From the NCBI GenBank assembly GCA_015183035.1, contig JACZZP010000016.1, positions 620,001-684,000 on the forward strand: DNA of 64,000 nucleotides. Direction: 5' to 3'. Positions 32,984 to 44,062 of the stretch are shown here, piece after piece. Positions within the stretch are counted from its first letter, which is position 1; every line of letters starts with the position of its first letter. The notes under the pieces were generated by a model. That model was not told the origin of the DNA and searched no databases. It saw only the letters and a program-made list of their open reading frames with translations. Position numbers and translations under genes: made by a program. Source of the stretch: Meloidogyne chitwoodi. Lineage: Eukaryota; Nematoda; Chromadorea; Rhabditida; Meloidogynidae.

Positions 32984-34797
32984 ATGTTTTTCGACGAGAG
33001 TAAGGTAATTACTATTTATAAATTACTTGTTTAATTTTATCAAAATTAGGTTGAAATAATAAAATGCAAAATTGAGTGGAAAATATATAATTTGAAAAAA
33101 CTTGAAGAATACACGAATTTTGACCAGTTTTTAACCAGTAAATTTTTTAATTTTCTTTTTTTTAATTGTATTAAACAGGTAAGAAATTTTTCAATCCAAA
33201 ATGTCCTTCAGTTGTATGGGAACTGCGTGTATATCCATATACATTATCAGACAATCAGGGTTATGGTATATTAAAATAGTATTAAAATATCGTAAAGTTT
33301 CAGGTATTTATGTTTCAATTGTCCTAAAAGGGATTTTAAACAGTTTGCTAAAAGTGGCATATAATATTTATGCAATTGATGCTAATTGTGAACGTGTAGG
33401 AATTAAATCGTTAGTTAGTTTAGTATTATTATAATTATTCGGTTATTCTGTTTAGAAGTGTATTAAACCTTAAAAACCAAGCTTGGACAGATAAATATAA
33501 AATCGACATGCAAAAAATACTTCATTCTGATGGTAAATTTAGACTTAAATTATTATAACTATTAAAAAATGTTAGATATAAATTATTTTACACTTTTACT
33601 CATTAATTTAATTTTATAGATTCTGTCTTGCTTTGCTGTGAGGTTGAATTTGTGCCTTACAATATAGAATGTATACAAAATATAAATTATGATTCTGGAA
33701 CTACTACTAATCAAAAATCCCTTTTCAATATGTACAAGCAGGGAATACTTACTGATTGTGTTATTAAGGTAAACACATTTTTGTGACACAAGTTGTAGTG
33801 GGATATTTTTATAATAATATTAAATTTATTGTTTATGAACCTCTTATCTGTTGTTATAAAATCTGTCTTATCCAATAGGCTATCCCGCAGCTTAATTTTT
33901 TACTTTTAGAATTTTACTATTTTTTATAGATTGGCAATGAAAAAATAAATGCACATCGCTGTGTTCTGGCAAATAATAGTATAGTCTTCCAAAGAATGTT
34001 TGAACAGGAGAACATGACAGAAGCAAAAAATGTATAATTGAAACTCATAAAAATAAACTTAAATTTAGGGTGAAATTAATATTATTGATTCTTCTCCTGA
34101 ATGTTTTCATGCAATGTTGGATTATTTTTATAATGGTGAAATTAATAAAAATAAATTAGAAAAACTTGTATATGATTTATTTGCAATTGCCCACAAATAT
34201 GAAGTTAAATTATTAATGGATAAATGTGAATATATAATGGCTAATACAATTGGTAAAAATTTTATTTTTTACCCCTGGATTTTAAATTATTTTAAAAAAT
34301 AAAAATTATTATGTATAAAATTTAAAATTTTTGTTTTATTAGTCACAAATAACTTTACTGAACACATCAATTATCTAAAGATTTATAACCTTCCAGTACT
34401 TGAAAAGGTGAATGATATTAATTTTTTTTACCTTTTTTAAAAAGAGTGATAGACAATAAAAGAATGGAAATCAGAATAATCTGAAAATTATTTGTCAAAG
34501 ACGTAAACAGACCGTAATCATAAAAAAATTAAAAATCAGAAAAAAAATAAAAAAATTCTTCTATTATAAAATTCAACTTTATAGGCTTGTATTAAATATA
34601 TTGCTGCAAATCGAAAGACTTTTCTGGACAGTAATGAATGGAAAAATTTAAAAGAACTTGATAAGGATAAGGCATTTTATTTGCTTGAATCAGCTTTGAA
34701 AAATGGTAAAATATTTAACTAAAATTTAAATTATTTAATTTTTAAATGGTTAGACAATTTTTGTAATTTTTTAGAGTTCAAAAACTTTAAAATTTGA
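32984..34797 (+). CDS. MATH-BTB protein, copy A (340 aa)
   Basis: Eleven exons: 32984-33004, 33050-33137, 33179-33265, 33304-33409, 33456-33532, 33620-33768, 33930-34031, 34069-34252, 34343-34407, 34585-34705 and 34775-34797 (1023 nt). Domains: MATH/TRAF (about residues 8-150, with CKIEWKIYNL, NPKCPSVVWELRVYP, VEFVPYN), BTB (about 170-275, TDCVIKIGNEKINAHRCVLA) and a BACK-like tail (ACIKYIAANRKTF). The family acts as substrate adaptors of Cullin-3 ubiquitin ligases: MATH binds substrate and BTB binds Cullin-3. It ends EFKNFKI, a few residues longer than copies B and C. It is the first of three tandem paralogues in the same orientation. Confidence 0.92.
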
Positions 34798-35174
34798 GGA
34801 ATATGGAAAAGATGTTTTGTGATTATAATTAAAAGTTATTTTATCAATTTTATATGTTATGTTGTTTTAAATAATAAATAAAAAAAATTTTATACATATT
34901 TAAACTAAAATTGAATTTGACTTGCTAATAAAAAGTTGAGGACTTGTGGTAGTATACAAAATCCGCGGCACTTGTCAAGATGGTATGGTTTTTTTTGCGG
35001 ACTTTTTTTGCGGACAAATTATTATTATATTTTATTCACACATATATTTTTCATTTGACACACCAATTTCTCTTTGCAATTCTTTTTGATTAATATGTAT
35101 AACTGGTCTTCTCGACCAAAAATACATTATCTTAGAAGGAAATTTCCCACATGGTATAAAGTACATAATCGGCA

Positions 35175-35456
35175 AAATTTACCTGCATCACTTGCTTGAA
35201 AGTTAGCTTAAAACCATTGAAGAAAGTGCCAACCAAAGCCCCTTTTGTTTTTCTACATGATGTTTTTTTACAGCGCCAAAGCCCATATCCCCTCATCTTC
35301 TCTTTACGCATTTCTGAACCACAAACACATGTTCTTGTTTTGTGAAGCATACCTAAATCAGTAAGCCATTGTTGAAATTCATCCTCTGGTAAACTGATTT
35401 TGTTGCATAATTGTAATAAAGTAAAATTTTTAAGAGATTGAACTAGTGGAAGCGTG
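35175..35456 (-). pseudogene. ISXO2/Merlin transposase N-terminal fragment
   Basis: Minus-strand frame with LLQLCNKISLPEDEFQQWL followed by a zinc ribbon: CVCGSEM...GYGLWRCKKTSCRK, then GTFFNGFKL. This order (short helix region, C-x-C ... W-R-C-x4-C-R, GTFF) is the N-terminal signature of ISXO2-like transposases in nematodes. The catalytic DDE part is not found in the element, so the copy cannot make transposase itself. A GTAAAT donor after KQVMQ suggests the original gene had introns. Confidence 0.75.
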
Positions 35457-35565
35457 CTCTACTCAGTAGTGCAGTATATGGGATGTTAAGAGTAACAGTG
35501 GTGTATTTAAAAATTTGGAAAGTTAAAAAAAATTTTGGGTAAAAAAACATTTATGGGTATTGAAA

Positions 35566-35606
35566 AGCCCTAACGGGCTTTGGGGCGCGCTTCGCGCGCT
35601 GCTAGA
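35566..35606. repeat. GC-rich hairpin repeat, unit 1
   Basis: gccctaacgggctttggggc followed by gcgcttcgcgcgctgctaga. It contains two small palindromes. A near-identical copy lies at 37000-37040 inside the same transposon. Confidence 0.8.
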
Positions 35607-35859
35607 TTTTTAGAATGCTTTTGCTAAATTTACTGGAGTCCCAATGTATGTTACACCTCAGGCCTTTGGCCATCGAATCTTCTCAATAACCAATTTCATA
35701 TTATCCCCACAATCCCGCCTTTTTTAAGTTTATTTGTTATTTGGCCGTTTCATTGCTACACTCAAACTTTGGACCAAAATAACCCTTCCCATATAACCCC
35801 ATACTCGATTACCTATTTACAGATGTATCACCGCGGGCCTTAGGCACTCGGTTCATCAT

Positions 35860-35990
35860 TGCAGATGGGTCTCACTCCTCGGGCTTAGGCCCTCGATTCT
35901 TTATTGCTGATGAATGTCACTCCTCGGGCCTTCGGCCTCGGTCACAGCCTTATATTTGGGCATTCGGCCTTCGCTTCTTCATTACAGATC
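35860..35990. repeat. Outlying copies of the cgggccttcggccctcg minisatellite
   Basis: Three to four degenerate units of the array described at 38573-40070 (cctcgggccttcggcctcgg type), interspersed with gcagatgggtctcactcc words. Confidence 0.75.
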
Positions 35991-36049
35991 GATCACCTCA
36001 TAATCCAATTGTTTAAATTTCAACCACCCACAGCTTGGTCAAATGGACT

Positions 36050-36990
36050 CAAAAAATTTAAATAAAAATATTTTTAGACTCAGCTTTATGAGGGCTTTCA
36101 AATGATATCTCATTTGCCCACATTACATTAATTTTGATGTTTGCCATTTTTTACCTCAAAATTTTGATGGAATTTTATACCCAAAATTTTAAAAATTCAT
36201 AACTTTTTCTGAATATTTTAAAATCTTAATAGTTGTCAAAAAATATGCTTAATTTTTTAAAAATACATTGAGCCCAATCCAATGGCAAAAAATCGAAAAA
36301 TTTTCAAAAAACCAAAATTTTTTGAATTTTCAAAAATTCAACCATAACTACCCCAAACCCTAAAATTTTTCAATTTTTTCTTCACTGAAAAAATAACTAA
36401 TTTTTTGCTTTATTTTATAAGATTCATTTCATTCTATTCTAACCAAAACTCTCAAAGTTAAGGTCCATTGAATATTTCAGAAAATATTCCATAAGGGTTA
36501 ACTTTTGGAAAAATTTTGTTAAAATTTTTTACTTTTAAGGGGTAAGCATACACCCTGATCACGAATCCATACTTAGAAAAAATAAAAAATTTTCCAAAAA
36601 GTTGGGGCAAAAAATCTTTTGAGTACCCAATTTTTGACTTACATCTCCCCAAATTTTAATCTGAGACTCAAGTGGTCGATAAACTTTTGTAGCCACATCT
36701 CATTACTACAAATTCCTCAACTGCACCAAAAACCCCGACTTCAGTTTCCCTACAAAAATCCAAGTTAAATGTTCATCCGGTCGTTTCAGTGCCACACCCA
36801 AACTCGGCACCAAAATTACCCATCGCATTGTACTTGTCTTTTGTAAAAGTTTACAATTGCACTTTTGTAATTTGTACAATTGCACTTTTGTAATTTGTAC
36901 AATTGTAATTTTGTACATTGTACAATTGCTTCAACCCTTGCTTCAGAAACTTTGCTTCACATTTTCTGCTTATGACAGGTCACTCTCAAC
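36050..36990. repeat. Large direct repeat inside the transposon (partner 40110-40870)
   Basis: Shares long blocks with 40110-40870 in the same order: agactcagctttatgagggc, tttgcccacattacattaat, a tgtacaattgcacttttgta low-complexity tract, and ctgcttcagaaactttgctt followed by gacaggtcactctcaactga. The two copies bracket the nested hAT-like element and the minisatellite. Confidence 0.8.
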
Positions 36991-36999
36991 TGATTGATA

Positions 37000-37040
37000 A
37001 GCCCTATCGGGCTTTGGGGCGCGCTTCGCGTGCTGCTAGA
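37000..37040. repeat. GC-rich hairpin repeat, unit 2
   Basis: gccctatcgggctttggggc followed by gcgcttcgcgtgctgctaga, differing from 35566-35606 at two positions. Confidence 0.8.
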
Positions 37041-37503
37041 AATTTAAAATGCTCTGCTGAGCTTCGCGAGAATCCCCACAAAAACATACCATGGGTACCA
37101 CTCAGATGGAACACAACTATGACCTTCGTCATCTGTTCTCGCCTAAAATTACATTAAAAAATTAAGTTACAAATTGCCTTTTCAGTGCCGCATTCAAATC
37201 TGGCACCAAAATAACCATCCAATTGAAATCCCGATATTTGAATATAAATTTAATGTATTATTCATTCGCTTTTTCAGTGCCACTAAAACTTGGCACAAAG
37301 TAACCTATCCCAATAAATTCATCATAGTCGATTACCTATTATGCCATTAAATCTCGTATTATTTTAAATTTACTTTTATTAGAATATTTCATTGAAACAC
37401 AAAGCTATGGCACAAAACAACCCTTTCCATTGAATTTCTCATAGCGATTACTATTATTCATATAAATCCAGCCTACTTTTTATATCCACACTTCGGTACT
37501 TAC

Positions 37504-38554
37504 CAGGGATCGCGCCGACAAAAAATCAATTCCCGATTTTCGGGAATCGGGAATTCCCGAAATTTTTTCATTCCCGATTTTCGTGAATCGGGAATTCCCG
37601 AAAATTTTTCATTCCCGATTTTCGTGAATCGGGAATTCCCGAAAATTTTCAATTACCGATTTTCGTGAATCGGGAATTCACGACTCAAAAATCGTCGGGA
37701 ATTCCCGATTTTCGGGAATCGGGAATCGGTAAAATAGAAAATTTTCTCACAACCAAAAAATTAAAAAATTCGGCTGGCTCTTGTTCCAGAGTTGGCATGG
37801 AAATTCTGGATTTTTATTGTATCCAGATTCAAGATCCAGGAGGTTTCTGGTATTCTGAACTTTTTCTGGAACTGATTTTTCTGAAGTCCAGATCTTGGAT
37901 CGGGCCAGGTCTATAAAATAAATCAGAATTCAGTGTCCAGATCAAGATTTAAAATTCCAATCCCTACTAAGTATAAGTGTCTAATTCACATTTTTTTAGC
38001 GCCGCGGCGAAAAATTTTGAAATTTTATGGTAATCAGTTGATAAAAATTCTCATATTTAATGACGCAGGTGAAATTTTAACTTGTCTTTTTGCTTCTAAA
38101 ATTTATAAAACTCAAAACGCAAGAAACATAAATTTACCAAGAATTAATGAGATTTTAATATATTTTCCATACATTGGAATCGAACCCTCGTCAGAGTAGG
38201 ATTGTAGACTAACGCGATAACCACTCAACCAAACTCTTGCTTAAATAGAAACGAATTAAATTATACATTTCACTATAATTTCATTTCCCATGGCAAGAAG
38301 CTAAAAAGTAAGAGAAAACTAAAGTGAGAGAAGTGAAAAGAGGGGTGTATTTCCCGATATTTTCCCGATTTTTCAAAAAAAAATTCGGGATCGGGAACGG
38401 GAATTCCCGAAAATTTTCAATTCACGATTTTCGTGAATCGGGAATTCCCGAAATTTTTCTATTCCCGATTTTCGGGAATCGGGAATTCACGACCCAAAAA
38501 TCGTCGGGAATTCCCGATTTTCGGGAATCGGGAATCGGGTCGGCGCGATCCCTG
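37504..38554. mobile_element. hAT-like element nested in the Merlin element (1051 bp)
   Basis: Termini CAGGGATCGCGCCGAC and the exact complement, flanked by a perfect 8 bp duplication GTACTTAC (37496-37503 and 38555-38562). Behind each end are several inverted copies of attcccgattttcgggaatc. 8 bp duplication plus CAGGG ends fit the hAT superfamily. No transposase frame. It contains the tRNA-like segment at 38170-38240. It inserted after the host element had acquired the surrounding repeats. Confidence 0.85.
38170..38240 (-). pseudogene. tRNA-like segment with intact A and B boxes
   Basis: On the minus strand it reads TGGTTGAGTGG (A box, 38221-38231) and GGTTCGATTCC (B box, 38176-38186), both matching Pol III consensus, spaced as in a tRNA. 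The anticodon and T stems do not pair and no valid acceptor stem is seen, so this is a tRNA pseudogene or a SINE-like head rather than a working tRNA. Confidence 0.7.
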
Positions 38555-38572
38555 GTACTTACACTTCCTCGA

Positions 38573-40070
38573 CCCTTTCATTGCAGATGGATGTCACACC
38601 TCGGGTCTTCGGCCCTCGGTTCTATAATTTCAGATGGATGCATCATTGGCCTTCGACCTTCTGTTCATCACTTCAGATGGATGTCACACTCGGGCCTTCG
38701 GCCCTCGGTAACACTAATTTCAGATGGATGCATCACTTTGGTCCTACGGCCCACTTTTTATATATTTATTTGTTATTTGACCATTTCAGTGCCAAAATCA
38801 ATTTTGGCACCAAAATGAACCTCCCATTGAATTCCCCATACTCGATACCTATAATCCCAATGTTTTATCACTCTGATAGATGGATCACCTTGGGCCTTCA
38901 CCCCATTGTTTCTTCATTATAGATGATCACCCCGGGCCTTCGGCCCTCGTTTCTTCATTTACAGTTGTACTTTTGTAAGTCTTCGGCCTCGATTCTTTAA
39001 AACAGATGGATCACCTCTGGCCTTCGGCCTCCGGTTCGTCATTTCAGATGGATGTCACACTCGGGCCTTCGGTCCTTGGTTCTTCAGTTCAGATGGATGT
39101 CACACTCGGGCCTTCGGCCCTCGGTTCTTCATTTCAGAAGGGTGTCTCTCCTCGGAATCTTCGGCCCTCGTTTCTTCATTGCAGATGGGTGTCACACCTC
39201 GGTGACACCACCATTCAGATGGATCCAATAATCGGGCCTTGTATTGTCTTCGTCAAACTTGAACCTATTGGGAGTGTATTATTACTTCCTTTTTGTGCCC
39301 ATGGCTGGTTGGTCTTCGCAAACTTGGACCTAATGGGAGTGTTTTCTCAGCTCGAGAATCTCTTTCTAATGAGCTATCATGTGTACATTGCAGTGGATGT
39401 CAGAACTCGGGCCTTCGGTTCTTTATTATAGATGGATCACCTCTGGCCTTCGGCCCTCGTTTTTTCATTGCAGATGGATGCCAAATCTCGGGCCTTCGGC
39501 CCTTGGTTCCATTATTTCTGATGGTTTCACCTCATAACCCTCAAAACTGGACTTTCAAACTCCCGAAACTTTGTCAAAATTGAACTAAAAATTTATAAAA
39601 AATATTTCTGGAATCAGCTCGTCGAGCTTTTAAATGATATATCATCTGACTTCTTTGCTTCATTTTTGTGATCGGCAATTTTTGTCTCTAAATTTGAATG
39701 GGATTTTATGCCAAAAATTTCAAAAATTCATAAGGCACTCGTAACATCATTGCAGATGGGTGTCTCACCTCGGGCCTTCGGTTCATAATTGCGGATGGAT
39801 GTCACACCTCGGGCCTTCGGCCCTCGTTCTTTATCGCAGATGGATGTCACAACTCGGGCCTTCGGCCCTCGGTTCTTCATTGCAGATGGGTGTCTCACCT
39901 CGGACCTTCGGCCCTTGTCAACATTACAGATGGATGTCAAATCTCGGGCCTTAAGCCCTCGGTTCATCATTGCAGATGGATGTCACGCCTTGGGCCCTCG
40001 GTTATTCATTATAGTTGTCACCTCGGGCCTTCACCCTCTATCATTTTAGATGTGTTTCCTCTCATAGACC
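38573..40070. repeat. GC-rich minisatellite with cgggccttcggccctcg hairpins
   Basis: Tandem, imperfect units of about 40-45 bp: cagatggatgtcacactcgg, gccttcggccctcggttctt, catt. Each unit contains the self-complementary gggccttcggccc. There are more than 20 units, with gaps of unrelated sequence. Spurious open frames on both strands arise from the 3-fold repeat phase (GPKARGVTSIC-type translations). It lies inside the Merlin-like element. Confidence 0.88.
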
Positions 40071-40109
40071 CCATATTTTAGATTTGAATTTCCGCAACTT
40101 GGTCAAAAT

Positions 40110-40870
40110 TGACCCAAAAATTTTACAAAAAATATTTTTAGACTCAGCTTTATGAGGGCTTTCAAATGATATCTCATTTGCCCACATTACATTAATTTTG
40201 ATGTTTGCCATTTTTTACCTCAAAATTTTGATATCATTTTATACCCAAAATTTTAAAAAATCATAACTTTTTAAAATTGACCTTTTTTTAAATTTTAAAA
40301 TCTTAATAGGTTTTAAAATATATGCTTAATTTTCTAAAAATACATTGAGTCCAATCCCATGAAAAAAATCTCAAAATTTTTTCAAAAAACCTAAAAATTT
40401 CGAATTTCACAAATTCGACCCTAACTACCCCTAACCTTAAAATTATAAAAATTTTTCTTCATTTAGAAAATACGTTATTTTTTTATTTATTTATTAAAAT
40501 TTATTTTAATCCAATCCGACCAAAACTCGAAGATTTAAGGTCGATCGAAGTTACAACAAAATATTCCAAAAGGGTACCCCTTTGGAAATATAATTTTTTA
40601 ATTATTTTTTATAAAAACGACTTTTAAGGGGTAATTGTACATTTGTACTTTTATAATTTGTACATTTGTACAATTGTACTTTTGTAAATTTGTACTTTTG
40701 TACAATTGTACTTCAATTTTGTACTTTTGGACATTTGTACTTTTGTAAATTGTACAATTGTACTTTTGTCATTTGTACATTGCTTCAGTTTTGCCTTGCT
40801 TCAACCCCTGCTTCAGAAACTTTGCTTCACATTTTCTCTTCTTTTATGACAGGTCACTCTCAACTGATTG
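40110..40870. repeat. Large direct repeat, second copy (partner 36050-36990)
   Basis: Contains the same ordered blocks as 36050-36990 (agactcagctttatgagggc; tgtacttttgtaatttgtac tract; ctgcttcagaaactttgctt), diverged by many small changes. Confidence 0.8.
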
Positions 40871-42149
40871 ATATATCTTAAAGGCTTTTCAATTTTTTAA
40901 ATCCTAAAAGATTTCGGGATTTTGAATTTTTGGCGTCCAATTCAAATTCGAATTTCGACCTCGAATTTTTTCCTACATATATCTACTTGTTCCAACTTAA
41001 AATCCTACCGTTGGAACTTTTCCGCTATCTCTTCTCCTTCCCGAAATAGCCATGTGACAATCGCGATTTAGGTACCAAGGAACCACGGTACCGAAAAATG
41101 AATAATTTTCCCAGATGCCCCATGAAAAGTACCCCCCAAGATGTTAAAGTTTCAGACCCCTAAATTTATCCGTTAAAGAGCCTTAATTTTTTTAAAGAAC
41201 ATTAGTTTATCTTTTATAGGTATATACTAATCATTTTATAGAATAATTGATTAAAAAATGTAAATGACTAGGTCAGAAACATTTACACATATTTATTAGT
41301 CTATGTAGACCCTTACTTGCCTTGAGGTAAAAATCAAATAACATATGTGTGAATAAAATATGATAATAATTTGTCCTAAAAAAAAGTCCGCAAAAAAAAC
41401 CATACCATCTTGACAAGTACCAATCCGCGAGTCTGGTCATTTTTGGTGAAAAATTAAAATTAGGTATTTATCTTTTTTAAAGATAGTTATCCGTTTTAGG
41501 AAATGCTTATGCAAATTTTATTTGTAACTTTTATAATTATATTATTTAATTATTTTAGCGGCATAAAATAAACAATTTTTAAATTTTTTCCCAAAAAAAG
41601 ATTTAATAATGTCTGAATGGAAAATTGCCTGTTATATTTATGTGTGATCGTTGTTTCATATATTCCCTATATAAATTTTCAAAACTGCTCTTTCCTCACT
41701 TTTTAAAAATTATTAATAATTTTTAAAAATTGCCTCTAACAAAAATTGTTAATTTTATGCCTCCAAACTCAACTAGAAAAATTAAAAGAATGTTGTGAAT
41801 AAAATTTTTATAAATTTCCACATGTTAAAAATATTTTAATAATTTAATTTTAAAATTTCTGATAATTTTAAATTCTCTTTTTTATTATTTATTAAAAATG
41901 TCTTCCCTCTAAAAATAATTAAATTATCTAAAAATTAGTATTTAATATAGCAATTTTTAACTGAAATAGTATCGATAGAGATAGCTCTAGATATTGATTA
42001 AATAATTGGTTTTTCCTGTACCAGAGTCCAGAATCAGGCATTTTTTTATTCTTCCTGGATTTTGCGTTATAAGTCCTCAAGTTCAATAATTTAAAGCATA
42101 TTTTAATAATTTAGAAATTAAATTATAAAATTAATATTTTATTATTTAA

Positions 42150-44062
42150 ATGTCATTTCACGTGTCTAGAAAGGTAATTTACAAATTTGTTAATCATTTA
42201 ATTTGCTTAAAATTAGGTTGATATGATTAGCAGTAAATTTGAATGGAAAATATATGATTTGAAAAAACATAAAAAATATATGAAGGATAAAATGTTTCTA
42301 ACAAGTAAAATTTTGCTTTTTTTTGTTTTTTAATTGTGTTTAACAGGTAAACAATTTTACAATTCAAAATGTCCTTCAGTTGTATGGGAAATGCGTGTAT
42401 ATCCAAATTCTTCGGAGATGCGTTCATATACTAGTAATCTAAATAATTATTCTTGTATGTTTAAATAATAGTTTAAAATAATATTTAATCGTTTTATTTC
42501 TACAGATGTGTATGTTACACTAATTCAAAAGGGAATGACTGACTATGATGGTAAACTAAAAATGACATATAATATCTATGCAATTGATGCTAATTGGAAA
42601 CGTGTAAATATTAGGTTAGTTATACAAATATTAACATTATTGTGTAAGTATTAAATTTAGAAGTAATAATGTAAGTTATTTTAAAAACCAAACTGAGTCT
42701 TCTAAAGAGTCAATTATCTTGCAAAAAACAACTCATCCTGATGGTAAGAAAGTGACTTTACTTAATTATTTTTAAAAGTTAAATATATTTTTAGGTTCTA
42801 TATTGCTTTACTTTGAAATTGAATTTATTCCTTATAATTGCGTATTGTTAGAAAATATAATTGATTATTCTTCATTACCTTCCAATAATTTTCAAAAATC
42901 CATTTATAAGATTGGAATAAATTCTGATTGTGTTATTAAGGTAAACAAATGGTACTTACGTATTATCCCTACGGACTTTTTACGGACAAGTTTTTGCGGA
43001 CAAATATCAATTTTTCTTCCTCCATGTACCGTTGTCACTCAGAACCAATCAATTAAATGTGATTCATAATATATATGAAAGTTAAGAAAAAATGAAGTTT
43101 TATCACTTCTATTCCATTTTATTAGTCTATTTTATTTATAATGAAAATTTGGGATTTTCCAGCAATTGAAAAAGATGCCATTGAATCCGCAAAAACTTGT
43201 CCGCAAAAAGTCCGTAGGGATAATACGTAAGTACAAAACAAATTTATAACTTATTTTTTTTAATAATTTTAAAGTATTTTAAATATATTTTTTTAATTTT
43301 TCTAATCATATTTTTATAGATTGGAAATGAAAAAATAAATGCACATCGCTGTGTTCTGGCAAATAACAGTATAGTCTTCCAAAGAATGTTTGAACAAGAG
43401 AACATGACAGAAGTAAAAAATGTATAATTAAAATTTGTAAGAATTTATAATTTTAAATTTAGGGTGAAATTAATATTATTGATTCTTCTCCTGAATGTTT
43501 TCGTCTAATGCTTGATTATTTTTATAATTGTCAAATTGATAAAAATAAATTAAAAAGACTTGTATATGATTTATTTGCAATTGCCCACAAATATGAAGTT
43601 AAATTATTAATGGATAAATGTGAATATATAATGGCTTCTAAAATTAGTAAAAATTAATTTTTTACTCCTGGACTTTAAATTATTTACTAAATAAATAAAG
43701 TAATATAAAATTTAAATTTTTTTATTTTTTTAGACAAAAAAACTTTTACCAAACATAATCATTATTTTCATCTCTATAACCTTCCAGTACTTGAAAGGGT
43801 AACAATTATTATTTTAAAATATTCTAATAAAATTCAATTAATTAATTTTCCAGGCTTGTGTTAAATATATTGCTGCAAATCGAAAGAATTTTTTAGAAAG
43901 CAATGAATCGAAGAATTTTGAAATACAGTATATGGAAAAGGCAAATTATTTGCTTAAATCTGTTTTGAAAAATGGTTAATTTTTTAATTAAATTAAATAT
44001 TAATTAAAATTGTTAAATATTAAATTTAAAATGTTAATTTTTTAAATTTTATAGAGTTCTGA
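42150..44062 (+). CDS. MATH-BTB protein, copy B (345 aa)
   Basis: Eleven exons: 42150-42173, 42217-42304, 42347-42454, 42506-42614, 42661-42743, 42795-42940, 43320-43421, 43463-43646, 43734-43798, 43854-43974 and 44055-44062 (1038 nt, all phases agree). It has the same MATH-BTB-BACK layout as copies A and C (FEWKIYDL, SKCPSVVWEMRVYP, then IGNEKINAHRCVLANNSIVF). Intron 6 is enlarged by the MITE at 42951-43235, which begins 11 bp into the intron but leaves the GTAAAC donor intact. Exons 7-8 and the intron between them are nearly identical to copy C. Predicted Cullin-3 substrate adaptor. Confidence 0.92.
42951..43235. mobile_element. Merlin-family MITE in intron 6 of MATH-BTB copy B (285 bp)
   Basis: Ends GGTACTTACGTATTATCCCT and the complement (agggataatacgtaagtac), followed inward by ctacggactttttacggaca and its complement. 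Exact 8 bp duplication AAACAAAT (42943-42950 and 43236-43243). Copy C has the uninterrupted intron at 46055-46144. No coding capacity. Confidence 0.9.

Larger units (their letters stand above)
34967..41421. mobile_element. Merlin-like (IS1016/ISXO2-type) DNA transposon, 6.45 kb, with nested repeats
   Basis: The left end is GGCACTTGTCAAGATGGTAT and the right end its near-complement (one change: GGTAC). Both are followed inward by the tgcggactttttttgcggac signature. The element is flanked by aatccgc(g) on both sides (34960-34966 and 41422-41428), a 7-8 bp target duplication as expected for Merlin. A transposase fragment with a zinc ribbon lies near the left end (35175-35456, minus). The rest is filled by a nested hAT-like element, a tRNA-like segment, a GC-rich minisatellite and large direct repeats. 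It sits between MATH-BTB copies A and B. The smaller GGCAC elements in this window share its ends and its right-end sequence. Confidence 0.85.

Noticed and set aside
38170..38240. Functional tRNA gene
   Set aside because: A and B boxes match, but the anticodon stem, T stem and acceptor stem do not pair, and the apparent anticodon loop gives an implausible ACA. Kept only as a tRNA-like segment.
38324..40081. Many long frames on both strands over 38.3-40.1 kb
   Set aside because: Produced by a GC-rich tandem repeat and by inverted attcccgattttcggg repeats; no splice structure, no domain, and the translations repeat the same short motif.
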